From NCBI RefSeq assembly GCF_029623955.1, contig NZ_JARSBP010000002.1, positions 558,001-622,000 on the forward strand: a DNA stretch of 64,000 nt, in the 5' to 3' direction. Origin of the DNA: Mycobacterium sp. 236(2023) (lineage in GTDB: Bacteria > Actinomycetota > Actinomycetes > Mycobacteriales > Mycobacteriaceae). Every line of letters begins with the position of its first letter. The first letter of the stretch is position 1. Below the pieces are notes generated by a model that saw nothing but the letters and a program-made list of their open reading frames with translations, did not search any database and had not been told where the DNA came from. Shown here piece after piece: positions 46,784-55,328 of this stretch. The translations under genes and the position numbers were made by a program.

Positions 46784-47900
46784 TGACCAGCCGCTGAATC
46801 TGGTTGGTGCCCTCGAAGATCTGGGTGATCTTGGCTTCGCGCATGTACCGCTCGACGCGATAGTCGCGTGTGTAACCGGCGCCCCCCAGCACCTGTACGG
46901 CATCGGTGGTGACCTTCATCGCCGCATCGGTGGCGACGAGCTTGGCCACCGACGCCTGCCGCGAATACGGAAGGCCCGCATCGCGCCGCCGCGCCGCATC
47001 GAGGTAGGTCGCCCGCGCCGAATCGACTGCGGCGGCCATATCGGCGAGCAGGAATGCCAACCCTTGGTGGTCGATGATCTTGCGGCCGAACGTCGTTCGC
47101 TCCTGGCTGTAGTCGACGGCGTTGTCGAGCGCCGCCTGCGCCAGCCCGACGGCGACCGCCGCGATGCCCAGGCGGCCGGAATCGAGTGCGCTGAAGGCGA
47201 TTTGAAGACCCTGTCCTTCGGAGCCGATTCGCCGGTCGGCGTCGAGGAACGCGTCGTCGTAGTGTGCGGCGGTGGTCGGGACCGCGTGCAAACCCATCTT
47301 CTCCTCTGGCTTGCCGAAGGTCAGCCCCTCAGTGCCGTTGGGAACGAGGAAGCACGAGATACCCTGTGAGCCTTCGCCGGTGCGAGCGAACAGGTTGTAG
47401 AAGTCGGCGATGCCGCCGTGGGTGATCCACGCTTTCGCGCCGTTGATGCGATAGCCGCCGTCGACGGCTGTCGCCTTGCATGTCAGCGCGGCTGCGTCGG
47501 AGCCGGCCTGCGGCTCGGACAAGCTGTAGGCGCCGATGGTCGATCCGCCCAGCATGTCGGGAAGCCAGCGTTGCCGCTGCTCGTCGGTGCCGAAGCTCAT
47601 CAACGGGTGGCACGAGAGGCTGTGCACACTGACGGCGACGGCCACGGCGGCCCACCGCGCAGCGAGCTCCTCGAGGACCTGGAGATACACCTCGTAGGGC
47701 TGACCTCCGCCGCCCCACTCCTCGGGGTACGGCAGACTTAGAAGCCCTGCTTCGCCGAGCGTCGCGAACACTCCGTCGGGGTAGGTCTCGTCCTTTTCGT
47801 GCTGGTCGACGATCGGATCCAGGACCTTGTCGGCGATCTGGCGGGCCAGATCGACCAGTTCGCGGGACTCGTCGTTGGGAAGGAGTCGATCCACTGCCAT
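46758..47900 (-). CDS. Acyl-CoA dehydrogenase
   Basis: A protein of 380 aa, family length. AYSLSEPQAGSDAAALTCKA (FAD/substrate loop), KAWITHGGIADFYNLFART, FGRKIIDHQGLAFLLADMA, and the C-terminal MREAKITQIFEGTNQIQRLVISR with the catalytic Glu in FEGTNQ. Oxidises an acyl-CoA to enoyl-CoA; chain length unknown. Divergent from a TetR gene with AGTACT repeats in the 43-base gap. Confidence 0.95.
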   Translation of the reverse strand: MAVDRLLPNDESRELVDLARQIADKVLDPIVDQHEKDETYPDGVFATLGEAGLLSLPYPEEWGGGGQPYEVYLQVLEELAARWAAVAVAVSVHSLSCHPLMSFGTDEQRQRWLPDMLGGSTIGAYSLSEPQAGSDAAALTCKATAVDGGYRINGAKAWITHGGIADFYNLFARTGEGSQGISCFLVPNGTEGLTFGKPEEKMGLHAVPTTAAHYDDAFLDADRRIGSEGQGLQIAFSALDSGRLGIAAVAVGLAQAALDNAVDYSQERTTFGRKIIDHQGLAFLLADMAAAVDSARATYLDAARRRDAGLPYSRQASVAKLVATDAAMKVTTDAVQVLGGAGYTRDYRVERYMREAKITQIFEGTNQIQRLVISRHLARG

Positions 47901-47909
47901 ACGCTGGAC

Positions 47910-47935
47910 AGTACTACAGGACCTTTCGCAGTACT
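47910..47935. promoter_or_regulatory. Paired AGTACT sites between acyl-CoA dehydrogenase and TetR genes
   Basis: CAGTACTA occurs twice with a 20-base period (AGTACT at 47910-47915 and 47930-47935) in the 43-base divergent gap. Each hexamer is a palindrome. Likely operator of the adjacent TetR protein; the short gap implies nearly leaderless transcripts. Confidence 0.5.
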
Positions 47936-47943
47936 ATTACGGC

Positions 47944-48519
47944 GTGACCAGGCCTGCGTTCGCCACTCGGCGACAGACGGAGCTGTTCGACGCGCTGGTG
48001 TCGCTGTTTCTGGCCGAGGGCTTCGCGCACCTGACGCTCGACGAGATCGCGGCGCGTCTGCGCTGTTCGAAGTCCACGCTCTACGCGCTGGCGGGCAGCA
48101 AGGAACAGCTCGTGCAAGCGGCGACCGTGCACTTCTTCCGGACAGCGACAGAGTCGGTCGAAGCCCGCGTCGGTGCCGTCTCCGGGGCCCGCGGTCGCAT
48201 CGCGGCCTACCTCGAGGCCGTCGGGACGGCGCTCGATCCCGCATCGGACCAGTTCATGGCCGACCTCGACGCTTTCGCGCCCGCCCGCGCGACGTACGAG
48301 AAGAACACGCGCATCGCGGCGCGGCGGGTCCGCGAGCTGATCGCCGAAGGAGTCGAGGCGGGGGAGTTCCGCGATGTGCACGCCGCGTTCGCGGCCGAGT
48401 TGGTCGCCACCGTCATGGTGCAGATCCAGCAGAGAGTGGTGCGCGGCAACACCGGCCTCGACGACGCGGCCGCCTACCGCGAGCTGGCCGCGATCCTCAC
48501 CGGCGGAATTCAGGCCTGA
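47944..48519 (+). CDS. TetR-family regulator divergent from acyl-CoA dehydrogenase
   Basis: A protein of 191 aa from GTG 47944. HTH: FDALVSLFLAEGFAHLTLDEIAARLRCSKSTLYALAGSKEQLVQAATVHFF. The longer frame upstream is antisense to the dehydrogenase. Likely represses itself and the acyl-CoA dehydrogenase, possibly in response to an acyl-CoA. Confidence 0.9.
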   Translation: MTRPAFATRRQTELFDALVSLFLAEGFAHLTLDEIAARLRCSKSTLYALAGSKEQLVQAATVHFFRTATESVEARVGAVSGARGRIAAYLEAVGTALDPASDQFMADLDAFAPARATYEKNTRIAARRVRELIAEGVEAGEFRDVHAAFAAELVATVMVQIQQRVVRGNTGLDDAAAYRELAAILTGGIQA

Positions 48520-48560
48520 TCCACACCCATCCGTCGGTACGTCGGCTCCGAATACACGAT

Positions 48561-49736
48561 ATGGCGGATCGATACGACGTGGCGGTTGCGGGCGGGGGCC
48601 CGGGCGGGTCAGCGGCCGCGTGGAAAGCGGCGAAAACCGGCGCGAAGGTGATCGTGCTCGACAAGGCGGAATTTCCGCGGGACAAGCCTTGCGGCGACGG
48701 GCTCACCCCGCGCGCGGTCAGCTTCCTGCAGAAGATGGGCCTGGCCGACGAGGTCGCGAAGTTCCACCGGCTCAACCGCGCGACGATCTTCAGCCCGACC
48801 GAGTGGGAACTGTCCTTTCCGCGCCGTCCCGGCATGCCCGACCACGGGCACGGAATCCGGCGTACCGAACTGGACACGATGCTGCTGATGCACGCCGCGT
48901 CCGCGGGCGCCGAGGTCCGTCAAGGCGCCGAGGTGGACGGGGCGACCGTCGATGACAGGGGCCGCGTCAACGGCCTCACGCTCAAGAGCGGTGAGGTGAT
49001 TCGCGCCGACGCGGTGATCGCCGCCGACGGCACGTATTCACCGGTCAAACGTTCGCTGAATCTGGCGTCGAAGTACAACGGCTACTCGGCGATCGCGATC
49101 CGGGCCGAGATGTCGGCGAATCGCCCCGACGCCGACTCGCTCGACATCCACCTCAAGATCTCACATCAGGGGCAGCAGCTTCCCGGCTACGGCTGGGTCT
49201 TCCCGCTGGGCGACGGCCGGGTCAACATCGGGGTGGGCTACGTCAACAGCTACAAGCGCTGGCATGAGATCAACGCCGCCCGCCTGCTCGGCGACTTCAT
49301 GGACGGGCTGCCACGGGAGTGGAACCTGCCCTCGGTCGCCGAACTTCAGCGATCAAAAGCGTTGCAGGCCTGGCGATTGCCGATGGGATTCACGGCGTGG
49401 CCGCCGTGGCGGCCCGGGGTGCTGTTCGTCGGCGACGCGATGGGCGCGGCGCGTCCCGTCTCGGGCGCGGGCATCTCCAAAGCTGTGCAGTCGGGGCTGG
49501 CGGCGGGCGAGTGCGCGGTCGCGGCATTGACGAACGGCGGCCCCGACGATTTCACGAACTATCAGCAGGTGGTCGAGGCGACGTGGGGCAGAGAGTATCG
49601 GCGCGGCCGGATGTTCCACCGCCTCGTCGGTGTGCCCGCGCTGACGACGGCGGGCCTGAAGGTGCTCGACAACTTGAGCAATCCGAGAGTCCGCGCGCGG
49701 TTGTTGTTCTGGGAGGACACGCTCTCCGGTAGCTAG
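48561..49736 (+). CDS. Geranylgeranyl-reductase-family FAD oxidoreductase
   Basis: A protein of 391 aa. N-terminal FAD fingerprint VAVAGGGPGGSAAAWKAA, then KAEFPRDKPCGDGLTPRAVSFL, the hallmark PCGDGLTPRA loop of geranylgeranyl reductase-like flavoproteins, and GDAMGAARPVSGAGISKAV binding the flavin. Members reduce isoprenoid double bonds, e.g. MenJ on menaquinone; whether this is MenJ or a paralogue cannot be settled here. Starts 41 bases after the TetR gene, possibly in one transcript. Confidence 0.9.
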   Translation: MADRYDVAVAGGGPGGSAAAWKAAKTGAKVIVLDKAEFPRDKPCGDGLTPRAVSFLQKMGLADEVAKFHRLNRATIFSPTEWELSFPRRPGMPDHGHGIRRTELDTMLLMHAASAGAEVRQGAEVDGATVDDRGRVNGLTLKSGEVIRADAVIAADGTYSPVKRSLNLASKYNGYSAIAIRAEMSANRPDADSLDIHLKISHQGQQLPGYGWVFPLGDGRVNIGVGYVNSYKRWHEINAARLLGDFMDGLPREWNLPSVAELQRSKALQAWRLPMGFTAWPPWRPGVLFVGDAMGAARPVSGAGISKAVQSGLAAGECAVAALTNGGPDDFTNYQQVVEATWGREYRRGRMFHRLVGVPALTTAGLKVLDNLSNPRVRARLLFWEDTLSGS

Positions 49737-49750
49737 TCGGCTCGCTCTGT

Positions 49751-50173
49751 TCAATCAGCGATGTCGAAGGCGGCGATGACCTTCGTCGGCGTCACCCGGA
49801 CCACCAGTTCGCCCGGCACACCGTTGCGACGGCCGAACTCCTCGGCACGGTCGGCGCCCATGTAGCGCCCGCCGATCCGGGTAGCGGTGTCCAGCAGTTC
49901 GTCGGGATCCTCGCTGAACGTCACCGTGCCCTGGATCTGCACGAACGAAAACGGCGGCCGCTCGTCGTCCACGCAGATCGCGACGCGCGGATCACGCGAC
50001 AGCGCATGGCCTTTGGCGGTGTCCCTGCCGGTGTTGAAGACCAGCTGCTGCCCGTCGACGACGAACCAGACCGGTGCGATCAGGGGTCTGCCGTCCTTGG
50101 CCAGGTAACTCAGCTTGGCCGTGCGGGTGCCTGCAGAGAGGAAGGCGATGACGTCTTCGGTCAGCTCCGTCAT
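49751..50173 (-). CDS. PPOX-class F420/FMN-dependent enzyme
   Basis: A protein of 140 aa with the split-barrel pattern RTAKLSYLAKDGRPLIAPVWFVVDGQQLVFNTG and DPRVAICVDDERPPFSFVQIQGTVTF. Such small proteins bind F420 or FMN and reduce diverse substrates. Start ATG 50173 overlaps the stop of the LLM oxidoreductase gene by 4 bases, so the two are translationally coupled. Confidence 0.88.
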   Translation of the reverse strand: MTELTEDVIAFLSAGTRTAKLSYLAKDGRPLIAPVWFVVDGQQLVFNTGRDTAKGHALSRDPRVAICVDDERPPFSFVQIQGTVTFSEDPDELLDTATRIGGRYMGADRAEEFGRRNGVPGELVVRVTPTKVIAAFDIAD

Positions 50174-51207
50174 ACCAGCGACTGTAGTTGCTCCACGAAC
50201 TTCACCGTCTCCTGTCGATCACCGGAGAGCGGATGCACCAGCATCGTCGTAACACCGGCCTCGGCGTAGGCGGCGAGCCGTTCCTTGACGAACCCGGCCG
50301 GACCGACGAGCGAGACCTGACGGACGAGCTCGTCGGGCACCGCGTCGACGGCCTCGGCTTTCTTGCCGGCGAGGTACAGATCCTGGATGTGGTCGGCCAC
50401 CTCGCCGAAGCCGTACCGCGTGGCGAGGTTGTGATAGAAGTTCTTGCCGCGAGCACCCATGCCGCCGATGTAGAGCGCCAATTGTGGCTTGGCCCAAGCC
50501 AATCGGTCCTCGACATCGTCGCCGATCGCGAGGCTGGCGCTGACCATGACGTCCAGCGGGCCGAGGGCGGGGTCGCGTTTGGACGCGCCGGCGCGCAGCG
50601 CGTCGCCCCAGACGTCGTCGGCCTTCTCGGGGTAGAAGAAGACCGGCTGCCAGCCTTCGGCGATCTCGGCGGTCAGCTCGACGTTCTTCGGGCCCAGCGC
50701 CGCGATGGTGATCGGGATCTGTTCGCGCACCGGGTGATTGATCAGCTTCAGTGGCTTGCCCAGACCGGTGCCGCGCTCGGCCGGCAGCGGCAGCTGGTAG
50801 TACTTGCCGTCATAGCTGACCCGCTCGCGCCGCCACACCTGCCTGCAGATCTCGACGACCTCGCGGGTGCGGCCCAGCGGTGCATCGAACGGGATGCCGT
50901 GGAAGCCCTCCACCACCTGCGGGCCGGACGTGCCTAGCCCGAGCCGGAAGCGGCCGTCGGAGACGTAGTCGACGCCCGCGGCCGTCATCGCCATCAGGGC
51001 GGGGGTGCGGGTGTAGATCGGGACGACGCCGGTGCCCAGCTCGATCCGCGATGTCCGCGCCGCCAGGAAGCCGAGCTGGCTGATCGCGTCGTAGGAGTAC
51101 GCCTCGGCGACCAGGGCGATGTCGACGCCGAGCTTCTCCATCTCGACGACTTCGTCGACCGCTTCGAGGAAGCCGCCTGCATAGCTGAGGAAAATCCCGG
51201 TGCGCAT
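50170..51207 (-). CDS. LLM-class F420-dependent oxidoreductase
   Basis: A protein of 345 aa. Luciferase-like TIM barrel: RTGIFLSYAGGFLEAVDEVVEMEKLGVDIALVAEAYSYDAISQLGFLAARTSRIELGTGVVPIYTRTPALMAMTAAGVDYVSDGRFRLGLG. Probably uses cofactor F420. Coupled with the PPOX-like gene. Upstream lie TTATAC about 10 bases before the ATG and a perfect palindrome (51224-51235) at the likely -35 region. Confidence 0.92.
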   Translation of the reverse strand: MRTGIFLSYAGGFLEAVDEVVEMEKLGVDIALVAEAYSYDAISQLGFLAARTSRIELGTGVVPIYTRTPALMAMTAAGVDYVSDGRFRLGLGTSGPQVVEGFHGIPFDAPLGRTREVVEICRQVWRRERVSYDGKYYQLPLPAERGTGLGKPLKLINHPVREQIPITIAALGPKNVELTAEIAEGWQPVFFYPEKADDVWGDALRAGASKRDPALGPLDVMVSASLAIGDDVEDRLAWAKPQLALYIGGMGARGKNFYHNLATRYGFGEVADHIQDLYLAGKKAEAVDAVPDELVRQVSLVGPAGFVKERLAAYAEAGVTTMLVHPLSGDRQETVKFVEQLQSLV

Positions 51208-51223
51208 GGGACAGGTATAACAC

Positions 51224-51235
51224 CCAACCGGTTGG
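51224..51235. promoter_or_regulatory. Palindrome upstream of the LLM gene
   Basis: CCAACCGGTTGG is a perfect 12-base palindrome, 17 bases upstream of the LLM oxidoreductase start and just upstream of a TTATAC -10-like hexamer on the minus strand. Probably a TetR-type operator; no regulator gene adjoins it. Confidence 0.45.
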
Positions 51236-51238
51236 TTG

Positions 51239-51272
51239 GGAAAGCTAGGGCTTTAGGAAAGCTAGGGCTTGA
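51239..51272. repeat. 17-base tandem duplication at the 3' end of a hydrolase gene
   Basis: GGAAAGCTAGGGCTTTA (51239-51255) is followed directly by GGAAAGCTAGGGCTTGA (51256-51272), one mismatch. The second copy contains the last codons and stop of the minus-strand hydrolase, so the first is a relic copy of that terminus, probably from slippage. Confidence 0.8.
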
Positions 51273-52107
51273 GCAGCGCCACCACTTTGTTCTCCAGGGC
51301 GACCGGGTCGTCGGCGAACGGGTCCATCACCTCTGTCCGGGGCAGTTCCGCCTCGGCATCGGAGAAGTCCCGGTAGGCCTTGTCGCCGGCCAGTAGATGC
51401 AGCAAAAACCCCGTCATCAGGGCACGGACGATCTTCTGGGTGCCGGTGTCGGCACCGGGAAGGCCGATCACCTTGGCCAGGCGCCGTCCCTCGACGAGTC
51501 CGCCCGACTTGGTCTTCGACGTCGCCCGCAGCGTGGCGGTCTTCCACGCGCGGGCGAGTTCCACGGCGTTGGAGCGCAGCGTCATCGGATCGCCGGTGTC
51601 GGTGAGGATCAGGCCCGGTACCGCGAGTCCCGACGCGGGATCCTCGGCGGCCGGGGCGGAGACGGTCGGATAGGCCGCGAAGACACCCTTGGGTTTGACG
51701 GGCATGCCCGCAGCCGCGAACACCGCCGCGGATGCTCCGAATCCGTGGCCCGCGATGCCCAGCTTGTCGGGGTGCACGCTGATGTTGCCCTCGCCGAGCC
51801 GGACACCAGCGATGATGTCGAGCGTCGTGCCCAGGTCGTAGGCAAGGTTGAGCACCGACGGCGCCAGACCGGTCTCGGTGTTGGGGGCGGCGGCCACGAT
51901 GCCCCACGACGCGAGATGCTCCAGCGTTCCGTCGTAGCGGCCGGCGGATGTGACCCAATCGTGGGCGAACACCACGCCGGGCAGATTCTTGCCCTCCGCA
52001 GGCGTGTAGACGACGCCCGGCTGGCCGGCAAAGGCCAGGTCACCGCGGAGAACTCGATGCGGTCCGCGGCGGGTCAACGCGGTGTAGAGCTTCTTCGTGC
52101 TGGCCAC
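51262..52107 (-). CDS. Alpha/beta hydrolase (dienelactone-hydrolase-like) with atypical nucleophile elbow
   Basis: A protein of 281 aa from GTG 52107 (a TTG at 52125 is in frame). The fold pattern VVYTPAEGKNLPGVVFAHDW ... DKLGIAGHGFGASAAVFAAAG is that of dienelactone hydrolase-like proteins. The elbow reads GHGFG, with Gly where Ser or Cys should be; the Ser two residues later is not at the standard position. LILTDTGDPM could supply the acid. It may be non-catalytic or use another residue. Convergent to nothing; the LLM gene lies downstream on the same strand. Confidence 0.75.
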   Translation of the reverse strand: MASTKKLYTALTRRGPHRVLRGDLAFAGQPGVVYTPAEGKNLPGVVFAHDWVTSAGRYDGTLEHLASWGIVAAAPNTETGLAPSVLNLAYDLGTTLDIIAGVRLGEGNISVHPDKLGIAGHGFGASAAVFAAAGMPVKPKGVFAAYPTVSAPAAEDPASGLAVPGLILTDTGDPMTLRSNAVELARAWKTATLRATSKTKSGGLVEGRRLAKVIGLPGADTGTQKIVRALMTGFLLHLLAGDKAYRDFSDAEAELPRTEVMDPFADDPVALENKVVALLKP

Positions 52108-52163
52108 CTGATGACCGTAGCCCAACCGGGTTCGAGGTGCGTTCTGCCGTACCCTGGATGGCT

Positions 52164-54029
52164 ATGTGTGGAATCGTCGGCTATGTCGGGCAGCGCCCTG
52201 CCTGCGACATCGTCGTCGACGCGCTTCGCCGCATGGAATACCGAGGTTACGACTCCTCCGGCGTTGCGCTGCTCGACGGCCACGGCGGGCTTACCGTCCG
52301 CCGCAAGGCAGGCCGGCTGGCCAATCTCGAGGCGGCGCTGGCCGAGGCGGGCGCCGAGAGTCCCGCAGGGGCGACCGGCCTCGGCCACACCCGTTGGGCG
52401 ACGCACGGCAGGCCCACCGACCGCAACGCGCACCCGCACCGCGACGCGTCAGGCAAGGTCGCGGTCGTCCACAACGGCATCATCGAGAACTTCGCGGTAC
52501 TGCGCGCCGAACTGGAGGCCGCCGGTGTCGAGTTCGCCAGCGACACCGACACCGAGGTCACGGTGCACCTGGTCGCCCGCGCTTACGCCGAGGGCGAGAC
52601 CGCGGGTGATTTCCCCGCATCGGTCTTCTCGGTCCTCGGGCGGCTGGAGGGCCACTTCACGCTGGTGTTCGCCCACGCCGACGACCCCGGCACCATCGTG
52701 GCCGCGCGCCGGTCGACGCCGCTGGTGCTCGGCGTCGGGAACGGTGAGATGTTCGTCGGCTCCGATGTCGCCGCGTTCATCGAGCACACCCGAGACGCCG
52801 TCGAACTCGGTCAGGACCAGGCTGTCGTCGTCACCGCCGACAGCTATCGGGTGACCAACTTCGACGGAACCGACACCGACGACTACCGCGCGTTCCACAT
52901 CGACTGGGACACCTCGGCCGCCGAGAAGGGCGGCTACGAGTACTTCATGCTCAAGGAGATCGCCGAGCAGCCCGCAGCCGTATCCGACACGCTGCTGGGG
53001 CATTTCGCGAACAACCGCATCGTGCTCGACGAACAGCGGCTCTCCGATCAGGAACTCCGCGACATCGACAAGGTCTTCGTCGTCGCCTGCGGCACGGCGT
53101 ACCACTCCGGGTTGCTGGCCAAGTACGCGATCGAGCACTGGACCAGACTGCCCGTCGAGGTCGAGCTTGCCAGCGAATTCCGTTATCGGGACCCGGTTCT
53201 GGACAGTCACACCCTCGTCGTTGCGATCTCGCAGTCCGGTGAGACCGCCGACACGTTGGAGGCGGTGCGGCACGCCAAGGAGCAGAAGGCCAAGGTGTTG
53301 GCGATCTGCAATACCAACGGTTCGCAGATCCCGCGCGAATGCGACGCGGTGCTCTACACCCGCGCCGGGCCGGAGATCGGTGTCGCCTCGACCAAGACGT
53401 TCCTGGCTCAGGTGGCCGCGAATTACCTTGTCGGACTTGCGCTTGCGCAGGCGCGCGGGACCAAGTACCCCGACGAGGTCGCCCGCGAATACCACGACCT
53501 CGAGGCGATGCCGGAGCTGATCGCCCGTGTGCTGGCAACAGCGGACCCGGTCAGGGAGCTCGCGAAGCAGTTCGCGTCCTCGCAGACGGTGCTGTTCCTC
53601 GGTCGCCACGTCGGCTACCCCGTCGCGCTCGAGGGTGCGCTCAAACTCAAAGAGTTGGCATACATGCATGCCGAGGGGTTCGCGGCCGGTGAGCTCAAGC
53701 ACGGTCCGATCGCTCTGATCGAGGACGACCTGCCGGTGATCGTCGTGATGCCGTCGCCGAAGAACTCGGCCGTGCTGCACTCCAAGCTGCTGTCGAACAT
53801 CCGCGAGATCCAGGCCCGCGGCGCCGTCACGATCGTCATCGCCGAGGAAGGCGACGACACCGTGCGGCCGTACGCCGATCACCTGATCGAGATCCCGGCG
53901 GTGTCAACGCTTTTCCAGCCTCTGCTGTCGACGATCCCGATGCAGCTGTTCTCTGCGGGCGTGGCCCAGGCTCGCGGCTACGACGTCGACAAGCCGCGCA
54001 ACCTGGCGAAGTCTGTCACTGTCGAATAG
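52164..54029 (+). CDS. glmS: Glutamine-fructose-6-phosphate aminotransferase (isomerizing)
   Basis: A protein of 621 aa from ATG 52164, so the mature chain begins with the nucleophile Cys1 (CGIVGYVGQRPACD). Glutaminase domain to about residue 240, then two SIS sugar-isomerase domains (VVACGTAYHSGLLAKYAIE; ISQSGETADTLEAV; LGRHVGYPVALEGALKLKE) and the C-terminal LAKSVTVE. Makes glucosamine-6-phosphate, the step before glmM (43107). An in-frame start at 52137 would bury the catalytic Cys and is rejected. Confidence 0.98.
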   Translation: MCGIVGYVGQRPACDIVVDALRRMEYRGYDSSGVALLDGHGGLTVRRKAGRLANLEAALAEAGAESPAGATGLGHTRWATHGRPTDRNAHPHRDASGKVAVVHNGIIENFAVLRAELEAAGVEFASDTDTEVTVHLVARAYAEGETAGDFPASVFSVLGRLEGHFTLVFAHADDPGTIVAARRSTPLVLGVGNGEMFVGSDVAAFIEHTRDAVELGQDQAVVVTADSYRVTNFDGTDTDDYRAFHIDWDTSAAEKGGYEYFMLKEIAEQPAAVSDTLLGHFANNRIVLDEQRLSDQELRDIDKVFVVACGTAYHSGLLAKYAIEHWTRLPVEVELASEFRYRDPVLDSHTLVVAISQSGETADTLEAVRHAKEQKAKVLAICNTNGSQIPRECDAVLYTRAGPEIGVASTKTFLAQVAANYLVGLALAQARGTKYPDEVAREYHDLEAMPELIARVLATADPVRELAKQFASSQTVLFLGRHVGYPVALEGALKLKELAYMHAEGFAAGELKHGPIALIEDDLPVIVVMPSPKNSAVLHSKLLSNIREIQARGAVTIVIAEEGDDTVRPYADHLIEIPAVSTLFQPLLSTIPMQLFSAGVAQARGYDVDKPRNLAKSVTVE

Positions 54030-54096
54030 CGCGCGGGTCGGTCACTTCCGCGACGCGGCGGCGCGTGCGCGCTTCGTCGCGGTGTATGACGCGTGC

Positions 54097-54774
54097 ATGC
54101 CTTCCTATGACGAGTCATTGGATGTGCCAACGAATTTCGGGACGGTGCGCGTGTGCCGCTTCGACGGCCCCGAGGGACGGCCGGTTGTGCTGCTGCCCGG
54201 CCGCACCGGCTCCACCCCGATGTGGGCGGACAACCTGCCGGGGTTTGTCGCGCACCGCACGGTGTTCGCCGTCGATCTTCTGGGCGAGCCGGGAATGTCG
54301 GTACAGCAGCGGCCGATCACGGGTTCTGAAAGACCAGGCCCAGTGGTTCGGCGAGATGCTCGACGTACTGGGTCTGGACGCTCCGCACTTGATGGGCGTT
54401 TCGTTCGGTGGCTGGTCAGCGACCAATTTCGCGGTGCGCCGCCCCGGCCGCGTGGCGTCGCTGGTGCTGCTGGATCCGGCGATGACGTTCGCGCCCATCG
54501 CCTTTCGGATGCTGCTGGCATCGATCCCGATGAGTATCCCTGCGACGCCGCAGCGATACCGGCGGTGGGTCATGCGGTGGATTGCCGGCGGTGCGGACGT
54601 CGACGACTCGGATCCTGTCGCGGCGTTGATCGCCTCGGCCGGGCGGCGCGCACGCTGTTGCCGCAGGCACACGTTGAACTCTGGCCTCATGCGTCGCACG
54701 CCATCAACGGCGAATATCCCGCCGAGATCACCGCCTCTACCTGCGCATTCTGGGACGGTGTCGACGCATCGTGA
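54097..54774 (+). pseudogene. Alpha/beta hydrolase pseudogene (two frame disruptions)
   Basis: Recognisable hydrolase sequence lies in alternating frames. 54097-54328 encodes MPSYDESLDVPTNFGTVRVC ... VFAVDLLGEPGMS. After AAA at 54329-54331 (one extra A relative to a readable frame) the match moves to the next frame: DQAQWFGEMLDVLGLDAPHLMGVSFGGWS, with nucleophile elbow GVSFGG, up to AALIASA (about 54640). It then returns to the first frame for RTLLPQAHVELWPHASHAINGEYPAEI, the catalytic-His end. The spacing between these last parts is too short for the fold, so an internal deletion probably accompanies the second shift. A sequencing error could explain only the first. Confidence 0.8.
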
Positions 54775-54893
54775 GGCTTGAGCGTGGCCTCGGCGTTAAC
54801 GCGGACGGCGCCTCGGACGATAATCAAGGAAATGACCGTTACGACGTAGCGGGTGCGGCTCTAGACATGTGGCCTGCAGAAGGACAGCAAGCT

Positions 54894-55283
54894 ATGGGCC
54901 GGGGGACGGCAATGAACTCGAGAACAGACGCGCGTAGTGGCAGGTTCACTGTCCTGCCGCGCCGTGATGACGACATCTTGGTGCTGCACGTTTCCGGCGA
55001 CCTCGACGTGCTGACCGCACCGACACTGGGCACGCACCTCGACGTGGCCCTGACCGACTCGCCGGAACTGCTGATCGTCGACATCACCGATGTGGGGTTT
55101 CTGTCGTCGGCGGGAATCAGCCTGCTGGTCGAGGCGCACCGCCTCACTGACCGCGCGGGCATCTCCCTGCGGGTCGTCGCCGACGGTCCGGCGACCAGCC
55201 GGCCGCTGCGCATGATGCGCCTCGACGAGGTGCTCGACCTCTATCCCACACTGGCCGAAGCCAGAAACGGTCGGCAAGGCTAG
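54894..55283 (+). CDS. STAS-domain anti-sigma-factor antagonist-like protein
   Basis: A protein of 129 aa from ATG 54894 (GAAGGA 9 bases upstream; ATG 54912 also possible). STAS pattern: DDDILVLHVSGDLDVLTAPTLGTHLDVAL and LLIVDITDVGFLSSAGISLLVEAHRL, with the phosphorylatable Ser in FLSSAG. Such proteins bind anti-sigma kinases to release alternative sigma factors. No partner kinase or sigma gene is next to it. Confidence 0.87.
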   Translation: MGRGTAMNSRTDARSGRFTVLPRRDDDILVLHVSGDLDVLTAPTLGTHLDVALTDSPELLIVDITDVGFLSSAGISLLVEAHRLTDRAGISLRVVADGPATSRPLRMMRLDEVLDLYPTLAEARNGRQG

Positions 55284-55328
55284 ACCGGCGGTTCTATCGC
55301 ACACGGATATCCACGTAGCCTGGGTCCG

